Below, piece by piece: positions 26,768 through 35,213 of a stretch of DNA of 64,000 bases (its first letter is position 1; each line of letters begins with the position of its first letter). This DNA comes from Peptoniphilus gorbachii (GTDB taxonomy: Bacteria > Bacillota > Clostridia > Tissierellales > Peptoniphilaceae). The position numbers and the translations under genes are program-made. The notes under the pieces are model-generated. The model searched no databases. It was not told where the DNA came from and saw nothing but the letters and a program-made list of their open reading frames with translations. The stretch lies in assembly GCF_016908115.1 (NCBI RefSeq), contig NZ_JAFBDH010000001.1, positions 186,001-250,000 on the forward strand, given 5' to 3'.

Positions 26768-27343
26768 TCACCACAAGCTTAAATTTAATAATCTCATTAA
26801 GTCTCTATTAATCTTTCCAATAGGAAAGCCCACAATATTAAAATAGTCTCCTTCTATATTCTCCACTAAAAGACACCCCTTGCCCTGTATTCCATAAGCA
26901 CCAGCCTTATCTTTATATTCAAGGGTGTCTAAATATTTTTCTATTTCATCATCACTTAAATCATAAAATTTAACAGAAGATTTATCATAGCTAACATATT
27001 TAATTTTTTTAGATAATTTAAATATTGCATAACCTGTATAAACATTGTGAATTTTTCCGCTTAAACTTTTAATCATAATCTTTGCATCTTCACGATTTTT
27101 TGGTTTTCCAAGAAGCTTTCCATCAAGTTCAACTAAAGTGTCTGCAGATAAAACTACTTCATCAACATTATCCTTTGCAACTTCTATTCCTTTTTCATAG
27201 GCAAGTGCCATAACAGTTGTCCAAGGAGAAAAACAATCATCTTTTATCTCATCAATTTCTTTAGAAATTACAGTAAAGTCTATAAATTTTGATAGGATTT
27301 CTCTCCTTCTAGGAGAATTTGATGCTAAAATAATTTTTTCCAT
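26768..27343 (-). CDS. maf: Maf family nucleotide pyrophosphatase
   Basis: 191 residues. Opens ILASNSPRRREILS (the family phosphate-binding signature) and keeps SADTLVELDGKLLGKP and GKIHNVYTGYA. Maf proteins hydrolyse non-canonical nucleoside triphosphates such as dTTP/UTP and modified nucleotides, and can slow septation. The gene lies 4 bases from radC and 1 base from the Gx transporter gene. Confidence 0.93.
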   Translation of the reverse strand: MEKIILASNSPRRREILSKFIDFTVISKEIDEIKDDCFSPWTTVMALAYEKGIEVAKDNVDEVVLSADTLVELDGKLLGKPKNREDAKIMIKSLSGKIHNVYTGYAIFKLSKKIKYVSYDKSSVKFYDLSDDEIEKYLDTLEYKDKAGAYGIQGKGCLLVENIEGDYFNIVGFPIGKINRDLMRLLNLSLW

Positions 27344-27344
27344 T

Positions 27345-27854
27345 TCAACCTCTCTCTTTTGAAATATTTGTATTGTCGACTACATAGATTGAAGTAAGGC
27401 CAACAAAAAAACCAGTAAAAATCCCTAAAATAACGAGAAGTGGTAAATAAGCAAGTATTGCAGTAGTTTTCATAATATATGATGCAACTAAAACTTGACC
27501 CAAATTGTGAAAAAAAGATCCAATCTCACTAATACCAATTAGCGATAAATATTTTTTCAAAAATTTGTGGGATAAAATCATAGCAAAAGAACTTAAAATA
27601 GCTCCTCCCATTGAAAAAAAGAAACTAGAAACTGCACCAGTAACCAGTGCCAAAATCACAGTTTTAAATATAGATACAAAAAATCCCTCTTTATATCCTA
27701 TGGCAACTATAGTTACAAGAACTACAATATTTGATAAACCAAGTCTTGCTCCAGGTATTGCAACAGGAAGTGGAATAACACTTTCAAAAAGTCCAAGGAC
27801 GATTCCCAAAGCACTAAGTAGAGATAAATAAATTAATTTTCTATTATTTCTCAT
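27345..27854 (-). CDS. Gx transporter family / heptaprenyl diphosphate synthase component I-like membrane protein
   Basis: 169 residues with five or six membrane helices. It opens YLSLLSALGIVLGLFESVIP, followed by PGARLGLSNIVVLV, the family's conserved substrate-region motif. Annotated in databases as Hpre_diP_synt_I, but the fold is closer to ECF-type transport S components; the substrate is unknown. It is consistently paired with a NusG_II protein, as here (4-base overlap). Confidence 0.8.
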   Translation of the reverse strand: MRNNRKLIYLSLLSALGIVLGLFESVIPLPVAIPGARLGLSNIVVLVTIVAIGYKEGFFVSIFKTVILALVTGAVSSFFFSMGGAILSSFAMILSHKFLKKYLSLIGISEIGSFFHNLGQVLVASYIMKTTAILAYLPLLVILGIFTGFFVGLTSIYVVDNTNISKERG

Positions 27855-28246
27855 TTTATTATCAAATCCAAACTATCCTCATTTTTTTTGTCAGAGACAA
27901 TTTTTACCATAAGTCTATTAGGTAGGCAAATAATCGAATCTCCAGCTATAGAAATTTTTCCCATCTTCATACAAATTTTTTCCTTACAATTAGATTCATG
28001 CATGTAGACCTTTCCATTTTCAATTATTACTTCGTTCTTACCATAAATAGTATTTATATCAATTTTTTCTTTTGTATTATTAGTTAAGGGAAGCTCTTTA
28101 TAAATTTTTCCATCTACAGTTATGACAACCTTTTTTGAAATATTATTTTCTTCCTTAGGCAATTTATTTGTAAAAAGATAAATCAAAAAGGAGGCAATTA
28201 CTAGTAAAATAATAACTAATATATCCGCTTTTTTTAACTTTTTCAT
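27851..28246 (-). CDS. NusG domain II-containing membrane-anchored protein
   Basis: 131 residues from the ATG at 28246. One N-terminal membrane helix (about 9-25) is followed by an extracellular NusG_II-like beta domain. It carries two cysteines in ESNCKEKICMKMGKI and ends ICLPNRLMVKIV, a conserved block of this family. These proteins usually accompany Gx transporters and FMN or quinone systems; role unknown. A longer reading from 28264 would include the -10 box. It heads the operon running to the CD1247-type gene. Confidence 0.8.
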   Translation of the reverse strand: MKKLKKADILVIILLVIASFLIYLFTNKLPKEENNISKKVVITVDGKIYKELPLTNNTKEKIDINTIYGKNEVIIENGKVYMHESNCKEKICMKMGKISIAGDSIICLPNRLMVKIVSDKKNEDSLDLIIK

Positions 28247-28252
28247 AGTTTT

Positions 28253-28261
28253 ATTATAGCA
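28253..28261 (-). promoter_or_regulatory. Extended -10 promoter predicting a leaderless transcript
   Basis: On the minus strand TGCTATAAT spans 28261-28253. The +1 expected 7 bases after the -10 falls on the A of the ATG at 28246. No ribosome site precedes that ATG. Two terminators upstream block read-through from rpmF. Confidence 0.6.
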
Positions 28262-28297
28262 CAAAGTTTAACTTGCAAATATAATTTAAATTTGTAA

Positions 28298-28346
28298 ATA
28301 AAAAACTCTATAAAATCTTAGAAATCAATCTAAAATATTATAGAGT
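28298..28346 (-). terminator. Second of two tandem terminators after rpmF
   Basis: A 17-base stem with 15 pairs (28330-28346 with 28305-28321; ACTCTATAA/TTATAGAGT core) is followed on the minus strand by TTTTTTATTT. Confidence 0.7.
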
Positions 28347-28351
28347 AAATT

Positions 28352-28384
28352 AGTTAAAAAAAGTGAGACTTTAGTCTCACTTTT
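28352..28384 (-). terminator. First of two tandem terminators after rpmF
   Basis: On the minus strand the stem AAAGTGAGACT/AGTCTCACTTT, around a tiny loop, is followed by seven T, directly after the rpmF stop. Confidence 0.85.
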
Positions 28385-28385
28385 A

Positions 28386-28568
28386 TTATTCTGCTTCTGC
28401 AACAATTTCTTTGCCTGCATAGTGTCCACAAGAAGGACAAACTCTATGAGGTAATTTCATTTCATGGCAGTTAGGACATTCAACTACTGTTGCTTTATTT
28501 AATCTGTAAGAAGATGCTCTTCTCTTGTTCTTTCTTTGTTTTGAAGTTTTTCTCTTAGGTACGGCCAT
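28386..28568 (-). CDS. rpmF: Ribosomal protein bL32 (zinc type)
   Basis: 60 residues, opening [20 protein letters not shown], typical of bL32. Both zinc pairs CPNC and CPSC are kept, so this is the C+ paralogue that needs zinc. It follows yceD by 2 bases, the standard pairing. Confidence 0.97.
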   Translation of the reverse strand: MAVPKRKTSKQRKNKRRASSYRLNKATVVECPNCHEMKLPHRVCPSCGHYAGKEIVAEAE

Positions 28569-28570
28569 TT

Positions 28571-29104
28571 CTACACCTCCTCATCTTTAAATAAATCTAA
28601 TAACTTTCCAAATCTTGGATCCATTGATTCTTGTACAGATTCTTCTTCATGGCAATCACATGGACCATCATTTAAGTTCTTTCCACAATGTGGACAAAGT
28701 CCCTTGCAATCTTCGCTGCACAAATTTTTACCTCCAATAGAAGTAATAATTTGTGAAAAAATAATCTCTGAAAGATTAATGGAATCATCGGTAATTTTAA
28801 AATACTCATCTATTGAATCTTCATCATATAGACTTGGGTCTTTAAAATTGTAAGCAATGTAAGATGTCTCTTTTTCCTTTATAAATTCTTTGAGGCACCT
28901 GTCACAAATTGCTTTGAATTTGTAGGAAATATCAAGACAAAGTTCTAATTCCCCTGTCAAATCATGAATATATCCCTTGTACTCTATTGGATAGATGAGA
29001 TTTAGATCTTCTAAACTCAAATCCGTGTCATTTTCCTTTAAGCTACCCTGAAAGTCAAGCCTAACTTCATCAGATGACAAAAAAGTACTAAGATCTAATT
29101 TCAT
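28571..29104 (-). CDS. yceD: YceD/DUF177 family protein
   Basis: 177 residues. Typical DUF177 motif CDRCLKEF (about 81-88) and C-terminal [21 protein letters not shown] with several metal-type cysteines. The family is linked to 23S rRNA accumulation and ribosome assembly in plants and bacteria and always sits before rpmF. Confidence 0.92.
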   Translation of the reverse strand: MKLDLSTFLSSDEVRLDFQGSLKENDTDLSLEDLNLIYPIEYKGYIHDLTGELELCLDISYKFKAICDRCLKEFIKEKETSYIAYNFKDPSLYDEDSIDEYFKITDDSINLSEIIFSQIITSIGGKNLCSEDCKGLCPHCGKNLNDGPCDCHEEESVQESMDPRFGKLLDLFKDEEV

Positions 29105-29176
29105 ATACTCACCTCAAAAATACATACAAATCATTATAACTTTTTATTTTTTAAATGTCAACAAAAATCTTGAAAA

Positions 29177-30373
29177 TTATGCTTTTACAAGTTCCTTTGT
29201 ATCTCTTGCAATCATAAGCTCTTCGTTAGTTGGAATTACAAAAATCTTAATGGAAGAATCGTCAGCAGAAATAAGTTTGTCTTCTCCTCTAACATTATTT
29301 CTTTCAGGATCAATCTTAATTCCAAGAGATTTCAATCCATTAACTATTGACTCTCTCATTTCAATTGAATTTTCACCAACGCCTGCTGTAAATACAATTG
29401 CGTCAACATGGTCAAGTTCAGTCATGTAAGAACCAATGTAGCCACGAACTCTTTTTTCGAAGATATCAAGGGCAAGTTTTGCTCTCTTGTTTCCTTCATC
29501 TCTAGCTGCTTCAATATCTCTAAAGTCACTTGATACTCCAGAAATTCCAAGTACACCAGATTTTTTATTTATTAATGTGTTAATTTCATCAGTGGAAAGA
29601 TTTTCTTTTTCCATAATGAATGGAAGAATAGCTGGGTCTAAATCACCACATCTAGTTCCCATTGCAAGTCCTTCAAGTGGTGTGAATCCCATTGATGTGT
29701 CAATTGATTTACCATTTTTAACTGCACAAATACTTGAACCATTTCCAAGGTGACAAGTAATTAAGTTAACTTCATTTACATCTTTTCCTAACATTTCAGC
29801 TGCTCTGTTAGTTATATATTTATGAGAAGTTCCGTGGAAACCAAATCTTCTAATTTTATATTTTTCATAGTATTCATATGGAAGTGCATAGATGTAGCTT
29901 TCAGCTGGCATAGTTTGGTGGAAAGCTGTATCAAATACTGCAACTTGTTTAACATTAGGAAGAAGTCTTTGGCAAGCTTTGATTCCCATAATGTTTGGTG
30001 GATTGTGAAGAGGAGCTATTTCAACATTATCTTCAATTCCCTTTAAAACTTTTTCATCTATTACAACAGATTTAGCGAAATCTTCGCCACCATGTACAAC
30101 TCTGTGACCTACAGCATCAATTTCATCAAGAGATTTAATTGCACCGTATTCTTCATTTGTTAGGGATTCCATTACAAGTTCAAGAGCTCTCTTGTGGTCT
30201 TGCATTGGAGTTTCAATAGTTTTCTTTTCCTTTCCTATTGTTTCGTGTTTAATTCTTGAACCTTCAATTCCAATTCTTTCAACTAAACCCTTTGCCATCA
30301 ATTCTTCAGTTTCCATATCAATTAATTGATATTTTAGAGAAGAAGATCCGCAATTAATTACTAATATCTTCAT
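29177..30373 (-). CDS. ackA: Acetate kinase
   Basis: Converts acetyl phosphate and ADP to acetate and ATP, the usual energy-yielding step of fermenting anaerobes. 398 residues, ASKHA fold. Motifs present: NCGSSSLKY (6-14), [19 protein letters not shown] with catalytic Asp, [18 protein letters not shown] and a C-terminal [13 protein letters not shown]. No pta gene is next to it. It is monocistronic and diverges from tmcAL. Confidence 0.97.
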   Translation of the reverse strand: MKILVINCGSSSLKYQLIDMETEELMAKGLVERIGIEGSRIKHETIGKEKKTIETPMQDHKRALELVMESLTNEEYGAIKSLDEIDAVGHRVVHGGEDFAKSVVIDEKVLKGIEDNVEIAPLHNPPNIMGIKACQRLLPNVKQVAVFDTAFHQTMPAESYIYALPYEYYEKYKIRRFGFHGTSHKYITNRAAEMLGKDVNEVNLITCHLGNGSSICAVKNGKSIDTSMGFTPLEGLAMGTRCGDLDPAILPFIMEKENLSTDEINTLINKKSGVLGISGVSSDFRDIEAARDEGNKRAKLALDIFEKRVRGYIGSYMTELDHVDAIVFTAGVGENSIEMRESIVNGLKSLGIKIDPERNNVRGEDKLISADDSSIKIFVIPTNEELMIARDTKELVKA

Positions 30374-30410
30374 ATTTCCTCCTCATGTTTTTTAAATTTC
30401 TTAAATATAG

Positions 30411-30456
30411 TATAATAACTAATAATAAGTTTATAACAGATGTAGCCATTAGTCAA
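30411..30456. promoter_or_regulatory. Divergent ackA/tmcAL promoter region
   Basis: On the minus strand TTGACT (30451-30456) is followed, after 15 to 17 bases, by TATAAA or TAAACT, a plausible ackA promoter. On the plus strand TATAAT lies at 30411-30416, 60 bases before tmcAL, without a clear -35. Confidence 0.45.
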
Positions 30457-30474
30457 TAATTGGAGATTTAAAAT

Positions 30475-31614
30475 ATGAAAATTGCTTCTATAATTGCGGA
30501 GTACAATCCCTTCCACAGGGGTCATGCCTACCAAATTAAAAAAATAAAAAGTGAATACTCAGATTATATAGTTGTTATTATGTCTGGAAATTTTGTGCAA
30601 AGGGGCGAGCCTGCCATAATAAATAAATTTGAAAGGGCAAAAATTGCAGTGGATAATGGAGCAAGTCTTGTATTAGAGCTCCCCCTCTTCTACGCAACAT
30701 CAAATGCAGAAATATTTGCTCGCGGCGGCATTTCTATTTTAGATTCTATGGACATCATAAATAGGCTTTACTTTGGTAGTGAAGATGATGCTTCAATTTT
30801 AAAAAATTTGTCAGAAAAAATTTATAAAAACTTAGATGATGAGAAAATAAAAAAATTTTTGAATGAGGGAAATTCCTATATAAAATCTCGTGAGCTTGCC
30901 ATGGATTTTCTAAATAAAGAAGAAAAAGAAATTTTAAAAAAACCAAATAATATTTTAGGCTTGGAGTACATCAAAAATTTAGAAAAAATAAATTCAAAAA
31001 TTGAAGCTCACTCAATAGAAAGAAAGAACGTAAACCACAAGGACGATTTTGCCCATGAAGGCTTTGCATCGGCATCTCACATTAGAAAGCTTGCCTATAG
31101 AGGCGAGGATGTTTCAAATTTTATTCCAGACTATGAGCTAATTACAGAAAATAAATTAGAAAATTATTTTGAAATTTTTAAATATAAAATGATCTCAGAA
31201 AAAATAAATTTCAGCCATTACTTTGACTATGAAGTTGGACTTGAAAATAGAATTTTAGAAAATTTAGACTCCAAAAACTTTGAAGAACTAATAGAAAAAG
31301 TTCACTCAAAGAGGCACAGCAGGTCAAGGATAAAGAGGCTTATCCTAGAAATACTCTTAGACATAAAAAAAGATGCCATAAAAAAATCCTTTGAAACTCC
31401 CTACACAAGAGTCCTTGCCTGCGACGAAAGAGGCATAGAGATCTTAAAAAAATCAAAAAATAAAAATAAAATTTATTCCTTTAAAAGCTTTTATGACAAA
31501 TCAACTAGCATTACAAAAGAGATGCTTGATAAAGAAATCTTGGCAAGTGATCTCTACAACATAAAATCTGGGAAAATAAAGACAGACTTCACCACAGAAG
31601 TCTATAAAAAATAA
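30475..31614 (+). CDS. tmcAL: tRNA(Met) cytidine acetate ligase
   Basis: 379 residues. Uses acetate and ATP to acetylate the wobble cytidine (C34) of elongator tRNA-Met. The nucleotidyltransferase motif AEYNPFHRGHAYQI (8-21) with the HxGH signature, and later SGNFVQRGEPAIINKFERA, are diagnostic of the DUF795 family. The genes ackA and tmcAL sit back to back, and both handle acetate. AGT/GGAG-type ribosome site (TTGGAG) precedes the ATG. Confidence 0.93.
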   Translation: MKIASIIAEYNPFHRGHAYQIKKIKSEYSDYIVVIMSGNFVQRGEPAIINKFERAKIAVDNGASLVLELPLFYATSNAEIFARGGISILDSMDIINRLYFGSEDDASILKNLSEKIYKNLDDEKIKKFLNEGNSYIKSRELAMDFLNKEEKEILKKPNNILGLEYIKNLEKINSKIEAHSIERKNVNHKDDFAHEGFASASHIRKLAYRGEDVSNFIPDYELITENKLENYFEIFKYKMISEKINFSHYFDYEVGLENRILENLDSKNFEELIEKVHSKRHSRSRIKRLILEILLDIKKDAIKKSFETPYTRVLACDERGIEILKKSKNKNKIYSFKSFYDKSTSITKEMLDKEILASDLYNIKSGKIKTDFTTEVYKK

Positions 31615-31668
31615 ACTCTCACCCTTGGAAATTTCAAAATCTCTAATTCCTATGGATGAGAGTTTTTT
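31613..31668 (+). terminator. Bidirectional terminator between convergent tmcAL and the 249-residue gene
   Basis: AAACTCTCACCC (31613-31624) pairs with GGATGAGAGTTT (31654-31665) with one mismatch, followed by six T on the plus strand. The outer stem begins at the tmcAL stop. Confidence 0.7.
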
Positions 31669-31669
31669 C

Positions 31670-32419
31670 TTAGTCTTTAGTCTCTCTTATTGACTTTTCA
31701 TAAATATTTGTAAATTCTTTTATATCCTTATTCCTTACAACTTCTTCTGGAACATCGTAAACATTAACAGAACCTGCCCATGACTCGGCTTCCCCATCAG
31801 GCTTTTTGTTTTCCTCTGGAATTAAAATAATAGAATATTTCGTAACCTTTAAAGAAGTCTTGTCCATAATTTTTTGCAAATCACAGAGAAGATCAAAGCA
31901 CTTTTCAAGGCTTGGCTTTTTAGCATAACCAAGAGCCTGGGCATTTATATCTTCCTTAAAATTATTAAAATCAAATTTTTGGTCTAGAGTGAGTTTCTCT
32001 TCAATATCATCATTAACTGTAGTTAAAGAAATTTTATAAGGAAAATTATATTCTTCCGCAAGGCTTTTACCATAATCATTTAATTCATTATCAAGTCTTA
32101 TAAATGTGTTGAATAAAATAGAGTCGTAAGTATCTGCCTTTATCTTACCAAAAGAATCAAAGCTCAAATAAAACTTAGTGTCCTCACTATTTTTGTCACT
32201 GAGTCTTACAATATAGTAGCCGTCCTTAAAATTATAATAGGCCCTGTCACGATCTAGGTCCAAGTCCTTGTAATTAGCCTCAATATATTTAGTAGCAGAC
32301 CTCTCTGCTATTAGTCTAGAAATAGGATTTCCGAAAAATATTAGATAAAAGATTGAGAAAATTATAGCTAATAAAACAAATAAGCCAATAAAAACTTTGC
32401 TAAGCTTACCCTTACTCAT
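31670..32419 (-). CDS. Uncharacterised membrane-anchored protein
   Basis: 249 residues. One N-terminal membrane helix (about 9-29, GLFVLLAIIFSIFYLIFFG) and an otherwise hydrophilic, probably extracytoplasmic domain with an acidic centre. No cleavable signal or lipobox is seen and I do not recognise the family. YIEANYKDLDLDRDRAYYNFKDGYYIVRL near residues 45-75 resembles the DUF3139-like YVxKNY opening of small Firmicute membrane proteins. It is monocistronic, between two terminators. Confidence 0.5.
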   Translation of the reverse strand: MSKGKLSKVFIGLFVLLAIIFSIFYLIFFGNPISRLIAERSATKYIEANYKDLDLDRDRAYYNFKDGYYIVRLSDKNSEDTKFYLSFDSFGKIKADTYDSILFNTFIRLDNELNDYGKSLAEEYNFPYKISLTTVNDDIEEKLTLDQKFDFNNFKEDINAQALGYAKKPSLEKCFDLLCDLQKIMDKTSLKVTKYSIILIPEENKKPDGEAESWAGSVNVYDVPEEVVRNKDIKEFTNIYEKSIRETKD

Positions 32420-32463
32420 AACAAAACCTCCTTTATTGGAATTTATTATATTATATCACAGAA

Positions 32464-32493
32464 AAAAACTCGAAGCCTAGCCCCGAGTTTTTA
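32464..32493 (-). terminator. Terminator of the DUF262 gene
   Basis: On the minus strand AAAACTCG/CGAGTTTTTTT forms a stem around a GC-rich loop (32491 to 32465), followed by T. Confidence 0.75.
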
Positions 32494-32505
32494 ATCCTTA
32501 ATATA

Positions 32506-35046
32506 TTATTTATCTTGGAATTCTCTAAGTCTAGGAACAAATTCCTTATAAAAGGCATCGCTCATATCAGCGTGGAATTTTGCAATTTTTTCCCAATTAG
32601 ACTTATCCCTTGAGTTTATATTTTCTATTGAGGCGTCAATAGTTGAAACTTTTTTATCATCCAACCTATTCCAAGATAGTTTATAGCCCAAATTATTTTC
32701 AATACTTTCCTTATACTTATACAAATAATCAAAAGCAGCTTTATTTTTTTCTTTGTCAGATTTATTTAATACCATAGATACTTTAGCAGATTTCATATAA
32801 AAATAACAAGAAATATAAAATCTATTTATGCCAATAGCTCCACTAACCCAAGAATTTTTAGTTATATTAACATTTCTAAAAGTTTCATTATCAATATTTG
32901 CTTCTTTAATTATAGGAATAGCATAATTCCAATATTCTTCTTTTAAGTTTTCTGGAGACCTATCAAAATTTTCAGATTCTTCAAAATAAAAAACTAAATT
33001 ATCAAGACCTTCATTATATAGTTCAAATAGCTTCTCCAATATTTTTATTTTTGTATTTGTATTATTATTTGTAGAGACAAAAATATTCTCATCTATTTTT
33101 TCAAAACTTCGCAAATCATTAGAAGTTGTAAAAAAATTAAGTCCTAAAATGTCCCTTGGCTCCTCAGCCACTAAATTTATTAACTTCGACTTATCTTCCT
33201 CATGCATGGTTTTTATTATAAAAGTAAAGGCTTCTGCCCAATTTTTAAAAAATAACTCTTCTCCTCTAAAGTTAATTTTTATAAGTTTTTTTCCCTTTAA
33301 ATCATAATCATCATCCAAAGAAATATATTCTTCATCTGCGATTATAGGCTTATAACTTGAAATAGGGTATTTCCAGATCTCATTTACTGCTAAATTTAAT
33401 AAATCTTCATGTCTTTTTTCAATTTCATCTTCTCCCCATGAGTCCAATAAAGCCAAGTCTTGATTCATTCTAATTCCACTCTTCTTAAAGCCATGACTTC
33501 CATCCCTCTTTTTCTCAAAAGAAGAATTTCCCATATCAGAATTATATCCAGTTATAGTAAGATTTCCTAGCTTGTGAATCCACTTTTCATGAATCTCCTC
33601 AGCATTGTCACCTAACTCTTTAAACCAATCATTATTTAATTTTTGAGGCATAATATGCTCAATACTATATGTTCCACTATCTAAATGATTGTAAATATCT
33701 TTAGTTTCAACAGTGCCGTAATTTTCAATTTTATTAAATAAATAGTTTTTAAACCTACCACGCATTAAATAAATATCTTTATTACTTAAATTTTCGTAAA
33801 ATTCTTCATCTTTAGGAAACCTACCAGATTCCTTTTTGTTAGTAAGATTATATTTTAACTTCTCCACATAATTATCAGTAGACCCATCATATCTAATAAT
33901 ATCTTTGTTTAAGTTCAAAAATATTTTATTAAGTGCATTAGTTGCAACACCGCAAATATTTCTTCTAAATAAATAAATTTCAACAATTGTAAAAATTCCA
34001 ATTAAATCATCAACAGATAGCTTTCCTTCATCATGTAAACTAAATACCTCCATAAAGAAAGGTTCAGTAACAGTAATTTCCATTTTATTCATATTAAACA
34101 TGGTATCATCTAAAGCTTTAGTATTAAAGCTGCTATCGCCTTTCATTAGCTTATTATAAAACTTAGAATACCTAAGCATATCTTCTAATAAATCTTTTAG
34201 AGTGTCATTGTGCTTATTTACATAATCTTTGAATTCTAAATAAACTTTTGCCATAGTTGGAGTTGAAAAAGTCTTAATGCTCAAATAATTTCTAACAAAG
34301 TTGTCGATTTTTTTATTAGTCAAATCCTCTATCTTTATCCAATACTTTTCAAAATAATCATTTTGTATGTCTAAAGGCAAATTCATTAGGATAAAATTCC
34401 TTATCTTGTCACCTTCACTAAGAGCAAGACCAGTGGAGTTTAAACTTTCAAAAATTAGCTGAGCATCATCATCTTTATCTAAAGTTATCGATATAACTTG
34501 AAGTCTTTGAATAGCATAATAAATTTCATCAATAATATCAGAATCATTTTTTAATCTATCATAAAAATATTTAAAATTAATTGTTAAATTAGAATTTTCT
34601 ATGTAATCTTCCTTAGCCTCAAAAATCAAATTATATAAAGCTTGTCTATCTCTTTTAACAGGAATTAATTTAATCCTATTATCCATGTCAGCCCATTTAG
34701 AAATAATAAATCTCTCCATAATTTGGTTGCTCAAATCTCTAACGTTAGACTTAGCTTCGCCCTCTTCTACTAACTTTGCAAGAGCAAGAAGAAGTAGGGT
34801 CACAGTTGTAAGTCTTTGCTGACCATCAATAATATAGAATTCAGTAGTTGCTCCGCCGCCTTTGACATCAGAGACAATGCTGCCGAAAAAGTGAGTTCCA
34901 CCGTTTTTAGTAAGTCTTATTAAATCATTATAAAGTTGTTTGCAATTATCAATTTTCCAATCATATCTTCTTTGATAAACAGGAATAACATATCTGTGAC
35001 TAGACCCTTCCATGTAAGAAAATAAAAATATACCGTCGCCTTTCAT
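32506..35046 (-). CDS. GmrSD-like DUF262-DUF1524 nuclease with C-terminal DUF4268-like domain
   Basis: 846 residues from the ATG at 35046, 5 bases after AGGAGG; a GTG one codon earlier is too close to it. DUF262 NTPase motifs are intact: IPVYQRRYDW (21-30), HFFGSIV (52-58), DGQQR (74-78) and FESLNSTGLALSEGDKIRN (199-217). The DUF1524 His-Me nuclease has EHIMPQ (His464), HKLGNLT (His491, Asn495) and N502 to K513. Residues about 680-846 resemble DUF4268. This architecture belongs to modification-dependent type IV restriction enzymes such as GmrSD/BrxU that cut phage DNA bearing modified bases. It stands alone, with no methylase or other defence gene beside it. Confidence 0.88.
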   Translation of the reverse strand: MKGDGIFLFSYMEGSSHRYVIPVYQRRYDWKIDNCKQLYNDLIRLTKNGGTHFFGSIVSDVKGGGATTEFYIIDGQQRLTTVTLLLLALAKLVEEGEAKSNVRDLSNQIMERFIISKWADMDNRIKLIPVKRDRQALYNLIFEAKEDYIENSNLTINFKYFYDRLKNDSDIIDEIYYAIQRLQVISITLDKDDDAQLIFESLNSTGLALSEGDKIRNFILMNLPLDIQNDYFEKYWIKIEDLTNKKIDNFVRNYLSIKTFSTPTMAKVYLEFKDYVNKHNDTLKDLLEDMLRYSKFYNKLMKGDSSFNTKALDDTMFNMNKMEITVTEPFFMEVFSLHDEGKLSVDDLIGIFTIVEIYLFRRNICGVATNALNKIFLNLNKDIIRYDGSTDNYVEKLKYNLTNKKESGRFPKDEEFYENLSNKDIYLMRGRFKNYLFNKIENYGTVETKDIYNHLDSGTYSIEHIMPQKLNNDWFKELGDNAEEIHEKWIHKLGNLTITGYNSDMGNSSFEKKRDGSHGFKKSGIRMNQDLALLDSWGEDEIEKRHEDLLNLAVNEIWKYPISSYKPIIADEEYISLDDDYDLKGKKLIKINFRGEELFFKNWAEAFTFIIKTMHEEDKSKLINLVAEEPRDILGLNFFTTSNDLRSFEKIDENIFVSTNNNTNTKIKILEKLFELYNEGLDNLVFYFEESENFDRSPENLKEEYWNYAIPIIKEANIDNETFRNVNITKNSWVSGAIGINRFYISCYFYMKSAKVSMVLNKSDKEKNKAAFDYLYKYKESIENNLGYKLSWNRLDDKKVSTIDASIENINSRDKSNWEKIAKFHADMSDAFYKEFVPRLREFQDK

Positions 35047-35170
35047 CACTACCTCCTAGGTCATAATTCTATTTATATTTTATCATATAAAAAATATTAT
35101 TTTTTAAGTTTAATATTTATAAAAATTTTTAACTTTAAAAATTTATAAGTTCAATTTAATTTTTTCCACA

Positions 35171-35202
35171 AAAAAAAGATCCCATTTTCATGAGATCTTT
35201 TC
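35171..35202 (-). terminator. Terminator of ppsA
   Basis: On the minus strand AAAGATCTCAT/ATGGGATCTTT with a GAAA loop is followed by a run of T, 12 bases after the ppsA stop. Confidence 0.85.
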
Positions 35203-35213
35203 TAATTTAGATT

